Positions 5,422 to 7,907 of a stretch of 7,907 bases of DNA are shown in pieces (the stretch's first letter is position 1; every line of letters begins with the position of its first letter). This stretch comes from Solobacterium sp. (lineage in GTDB: Bacteria; Bacillota_I; Bacilli_A; Erysipelotrichales; Erysipelotrichaceae): NCBI GenBank assembly GCA_017536845.1, contig JAFWCP010000557.1, positions 1-7,907 on the forward strand. The letters are read 5' to 3'. A model generated the notes under the pieces. It ran no database searches. It had not been told where the DNA came from and saw only the letters and a list, made by a program, of their open reading frames with translations. The position numbers and the translations under genes were made by a program.

Positions 5422-6554
5422 ATGAAAGAATATACAAAATGGGTTGCCGCCTGGGGCAACGCGCCGTCAATTCACGAACAGACGGAAATCCGCTATACAA
5501 AAGATGTCACTTTACGCTATCCGGTATTCATCGTCTTTGACGGTGACAGCCTGCGCCTGCACTTCTCCAACCTGACCGGGTTTGAACCGGTCTCCTTCAA
5601 GGCCTGCGTCAGCTATCTGGAAAGCTTCTATGATGTGACTGTCAAAGGGGACAGGGTCCTTCACCTTGATACCCACCAGGCAGATCTTACCACCGATGAA
5701 ATCAAGGTGGATATCACAGCCGGCACCCAGATTGAAGTGACCATCTATCTGGAAGACTATACCCTGATGGATAGCGGCGTCTTCATCTGCGGACATTGTC
5801 CATGGGCCAGTATGCCTATGGCAATGAGATGTATACAAGAGACTTCCCGCTTGATACAAGCCGGAAGATGAACTGGTACTACTTCCTGATCGGGGTGGAT
5901 GTCCATACCGAAGACAAGAACCATGCCCTGATCTGCTATGGGGATTCCATTACCGCCCAGAACTGGCCGGATGAACTGACCATCCGGGCCTGGGAGAACG
6001 GCTTCCATGATATTTCAATCATCCGCCGGGCCGTTTCCGGCACCCGCATCCTCAGGCAGTATGACAACATCACCTATGCTGCCTATGGCTTAAAAGGCGA
6101 AATCCGCTTCCCGGTGGAAATGCGTACGGCCGGGGCGGACAGTGTCTTAATCCACCATGGCATCAATGACATCATCCATCCGGTCGGCGAAGCCGTCAAC
6201 ATCTTCCGGCCGATGAGCGACCTGCCCACTCTGGAAGAACTCAAGGAAGGCTATACCAGGCTGTATATCAACTATGCCCGTATCCTTGGCTATAAGGTTT
6301 ATGGCGGGACATTGCTGCCGATTGAAGGATGGCGGACATACGCACCGTTCCGGGAAGAACTGCGAAGCAGGTTCAATGACTGGCTGCGGACAACCAGCCT
6401 GCTGGATGGCTGTGTGGATTTTGACAAGGCGGTCAGAGATCCCGAACACCCGACCCGCTTCCGGCCGGACTGCGATTCCGGCGACCACCTGCATCCTTCC
6501 GCCCATGGCTATCTGACCATGGCCCAGGCAGTAGATGATACGCTGCTGAAATAG
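5422..6554 (+). pseudogene. SGNH/GDSL esterase (XynE-like) split by an apparent one-base deletion
   Basis: SGNH hydrolases of this type are serine esterases, some of which deacetylate xylan or oligosaccharides. The first frame (ATG 5422, AGGAAGG upstream) encodes an N-terminal beta-rich domain starting with WVAAWGNA and reads to GVFICGHC, then goes out of frame and stops at 5871. The remainder, SMGQYAYGNEMY onward, is in the -1 frame up to TAG 6554. One extra base near 5799 gives GHCSMGQYAYGNE and a continuous 377-residue protein. In that numbering the catalytic pieces are GDSIT (Ser176), SGTR (block II glycine), GIND (Asn249) and DHLHP (Asp355, His358), all intact. There is no slippery heptamer, so programmed frameshifting is unlikely. 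There is no signal peptide, so the enzyme would act on imported, cytosolic sugars. As read, the 149-residue first product lacks the catalytic domain. The second part would need TTG 5796 or ATG 5802 without a ribosome site. The cause is a real mutation or a base error. Confidence 0.85.
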
Positions 6555-6580
6555 GCAGGTTCAAACATCCAACGATTCAG

Positions 6581-6614
6581 AAAAGACGAAATCCATCACG
6601 GTTTCGTCTTTTTT
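6581..6614. terminator. bidirectional Rho-independent terminator between convergent genes
   Basis: AAAAGACGAAA (6581-6591) and TTTCGTCTTTT (6602-6612) form a perfect 11-bp stem with a 10-base loop. TTTTTT (6609-6614) follows on the plus strand and TTTT on the minus strand. It lies 27 bases after the SGNH stop and 32 bases after the NERD gene stop on the other strand, so it can end both transcripts. Confidence 0.85.
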
Positions 6615-6645
6615 CGTGCAAAAGCAATTTTTTCAGAAAGGATTC

Positions 6646-7551
6646 TCAGCCAAGGTTCACGATGCCCCGGCAGGCAGGATAGCGCGAACAGCCATAGAAC
6701 TGCCTGCCGGCATTGGCGCCTCTGGCAGCCGTGCGCAATACCATCGGGGCGCCGCATTTCGGGCATAATACCGTCTGCTTTTCCGGCTTCCCGGCGGCAG
6801 CTTCTGCCTGCAGGCGGTCATACTTTGCCAGATAGTCCGTTGGGTTTGGAACATTCCTCTGCAGCCACTTTTCGGCAGTTTCTCTTGTTTCCTTATCACT
6901 CATCGGGAATTCATTGCATGCGTTGTAATGGTTCCTGATGAACCGGACGAGGCCGTCGTGTCTTACGATCTGGTTTCTGATGGCCTTGCCGGCATAACGG
7001 TCATTGACGACGGTTTTCTCATTGGCAATGCAGACGACAGGGATCCAGGTGCTTTCAAAACCGTCCAGGAACAGATTCCCGATCCTTGCCGCAAGAGACT
7101 GATTGACAATTGCCTTGATCAGTTCAAGGTGTCTGCGGTTCTGGGTGATCGGGGAATAGATGCCTTCTTTCCGGTACCCCCGTGCTGTCTGAACGGTCCT
7201 GGTGAATGTGCCGTCTGATGCAATTGAAATCGAGCCGTAAAGGTTTTTGCATTCTACGACGAAAAAGCATTTGCGGGTAAAGATCAGATAGTCAATCTGG
7301 GCACTCAGCCCTTCATGTTCAAGAAACAGGTCGTGGATGATATACATGGGGATATGGCTGTTCTCCAGCTCATACGCGATCCGCTTTTCACCGGCAATGC
7401 CATATTCCAGGATCTTCAGATCTTCGTCAATGACCGCCTGTACCTCTTCGCTGTACTGCGGCCGGATGCTGATCAATGCTTCTTTCTGTGCTTCCAGGTC
7501 ACTGTCTCTTTTGAGAAAGACAGGGGATGGATTGCTGTGGAACAGATTCAT
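6646..7551 (-). CDS. NERD-domain protein with C-terminal topoisomerase-type zinc finger
   Basis: The 301-residue product has a NERD (nuclease-related) domain: GIAGEKRIAYEL (51-62), QIDYLIFT (85-92) and FFVVECKNLYG (96-106). D87, E100 and K102 form the D...ExK pattern of the restriction-endonuclease-like fold, so it may cut or process DNA. The C-terminus holds a four-cysteine zinc finger like the repeated DNA-binding fingers of topoisomerase I: CPKC (263, 266), C288 and C294, with FYGCSRYPACRG. NERD plus this finger is a known pairing in Bacillota; the biological role is not established, though DNA repair, mobile DNA or defence have been suggested for such nucleases. I chose ATG 7551, with AAGAGG (7559-7564) 7 bases upstream. 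Starts at 7635 and 7599 lie in or at the edge of the predicted promoter and transcript start. There is no membrane segment. It is convergent with the SGNH gene and transcribed alone. Confidence 0.85.
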   Translation of the reverse strand: MNLFHSNPSPVFLKRDSDLEAQKEALISIRPQYSEEVQAVIDEDLKILEYGIAGEKRIAYELENSHIPMYIIHDLFLEHEGLSAQIDYLIFTRKCFFVVECKNLYGSISIASDGTFTRTVQTARGYRKEGIYSPITQNRRHLELIKAIVNQSLAARIGNLFLDGFESTWIPVVCIANEKTVVNDRYAGKAIRNQIVRHDGLVRFIRNHYNACNEFPMSDKETRETAEKWLQRNVPNPTDYLAKYDRLQAEAAAGKPEKQTVLCPKCGAPMVLRTAARGANAGRQFYGCSRYPACRGIVNLG

Positions 7552-7576
7552 GGGATTGCCTCTTTTCGTATTGATG

Positions 7577-7591
7577 CGGACAATATGTCCG
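7577..7591. promoter_or_regulatory. 15-bp palindrome in the NERD gene leader, candidate operator
   Basis: CGGACA ATA TGTCCG: perfect 6-bp arms around a 3-base centre, placed between the predicted transcript start (about 7599) and the ribosome site of the NERD gene. A site just downstream of the start is a classic repressor position. The regulator is unknown. The chance of such a palindrome exactly here is low but not negligible. Confidence 0.45.
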
Positions 7592-7605
7592 AAACTCATG
7601 ACAGT

Positions 7606-7635
7606 ATTGTAACGCACCGGATGGCCTGTCTTCAA
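7606..7635 (-). promoter_or_regulatory. promoter of the NERD gene
   Basis: On the minus strand, TTGAAG (7630-7635, 4 of 6) is 18 bases from TACAAT (7606-7611, 5 of 6). The predicted transcript start is near 7599, giving a leader of about 48 bases that contains the 15-bp palindrome and the AAGAGG ribosome site. Confidence 0.5.
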
Positions 7636-7907
7636 CGTTGAGTGCCGGCGCCGTCATCCGTTCTACGGATCTTCTTATGCAGAAGACTGTCTGAATACAG
7701 GGGGGATACCGGCAGAATCACGAAAGCCTCTGCGCAGGGATTGCTGAAGAAACGGCGGCTGAAAGAAAAGATGAACTGCACAATATACCGCAGATGCCGG
7801 AAACGGTGATTGATTGAAGAAATAATGGATCAGCCGTCCGGAATCTGATGGATTTCTGCAATTTGATCTTGATCTCTTCGTGATCAGCGCTACTATTTAT
7901 ATAGCCA
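7636..7907. other. right-end interval without a supported gene; two tandem small hairpins
   Basis: No ORF with a credible start was found. Two adjacent inverted repeats occur: ATCCGT/ACGGAT (7656-7670, 3-base loop) and CTTCT/AGAAG (7671-7685, 5-base loop). Near the edge there is a tandem TTGATC TTGATC (7863-7874), then TGATCA (7881-7886) and an AT-rich tract (7892-7903), which could be part of a promoter region for a gene beyond the window. A minus-strand frame is open from the edge down to a stop at 7718-7720, but its serine-rich product looks non-coding. Confidence 0.4.

Noticed and set aside
5790..5805. Programmed -1 frameshifting in the SGNH gene
   Set aside because: No slippery heptamer in the correct register at the junction (GGA CAT TGT CCA), and this enzyme family is not known to be recoded.
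7552..7635. Longer NERD protein from ATG 7635 or 7599
   Set aside because: These positions lie in the promoter or at the transcript start; ATG 7551 has a ribosome site and matches the domain boundary.
1852..7692. Shared AGACNGTCT motif at 1852-1860 and 7684-7692 as a common regulator site
   Set aside because: Only two copies of a short palindrome in unrelated contexts; too weak to claim a regulon.
7642..7807. GTG-started arginine-rich frame at the right end, and a minus-strand open frame from 7907 to 7718
   Set aside because: No ribosome site or recognisable domain; both look like chance openings.

Overview
The window looks like a chromosomal segment from a low-to-mid GC Gram-positive bacterium, most likely a gut- or mouth-associated member of the Bacillota (Clostridia or Erysipelotrichia type). 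This rests on AGGAGG-like ribosome sites before most genes, short hairpin-plus-T terminators, a DUF3990/XRE cassette of a kind I associate with Firmicutes, and general protein style. The species cannot be fixed from the sequence. No rRNA, tRNA, IS element or CRISPR array is visible.

Left part (1-1952) is an accessory patch dominated by toxin-antitoxin-type genes. It opens with a broken hicB-like antitoxin gene on the plus strand: the start and body lie in different frames and the C-terminal DNA-binding part looks shortened. Facing it on the minus strand is a two-gene operon. The first gene encodes a DUF3990 protein with an ADP-ribosyltransferase-like H-Y-E motif pattern (putative toxin). The second overlaps it by 38 bases and encodes a protein with a C-terminal XRE helix-turn-helix (putative antitoxin/regulator). 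A perfect inverted repeat lies just upstream of the DUF3990 ribosome site. A tiny ORF beginning right at the XRE stop may be a worn third member.

Middle part (1893-4586) starts with a minus-strand GNAT N-acetyltransferase that has its own promoter and a clear terminator. Divergent from it is a plus-strand 518-residue membrane protein with two N-terminal zinc ribbons. A roughly 380-base gene-poor stretch follows, ending in a promoter for the next operon.

Right part (4587-7907) holds a tight two-gene plus-strand operon: a Cof-type HAD sugar-phosphatase-like hydrolase, then, 4 bases later, an SGNH/GDSL esterase of the XynE-like type. The esterase reading frame is split by an apparent single-base deletion. 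An 11-bp hairpin forms a bidirectional terminator between this operon and a convergent minus-strand gene for a NERD nuclease-related protein with a C-terminal topoisomerase-type zinc finger. That gene has a recognisable promoter and a 15-bp palindrome between the predicted transcription start and the ribosome site. The last 270 bases hold small hairpins but no convincing gene.

The main candidate for a little-described system is the DUF3990/XRE pair with its inverted repeat, sitting beside the hicB remnant. The two frameshifted genes (hicB-like and SGNH) could reflect real decay or base errors in the assembly.
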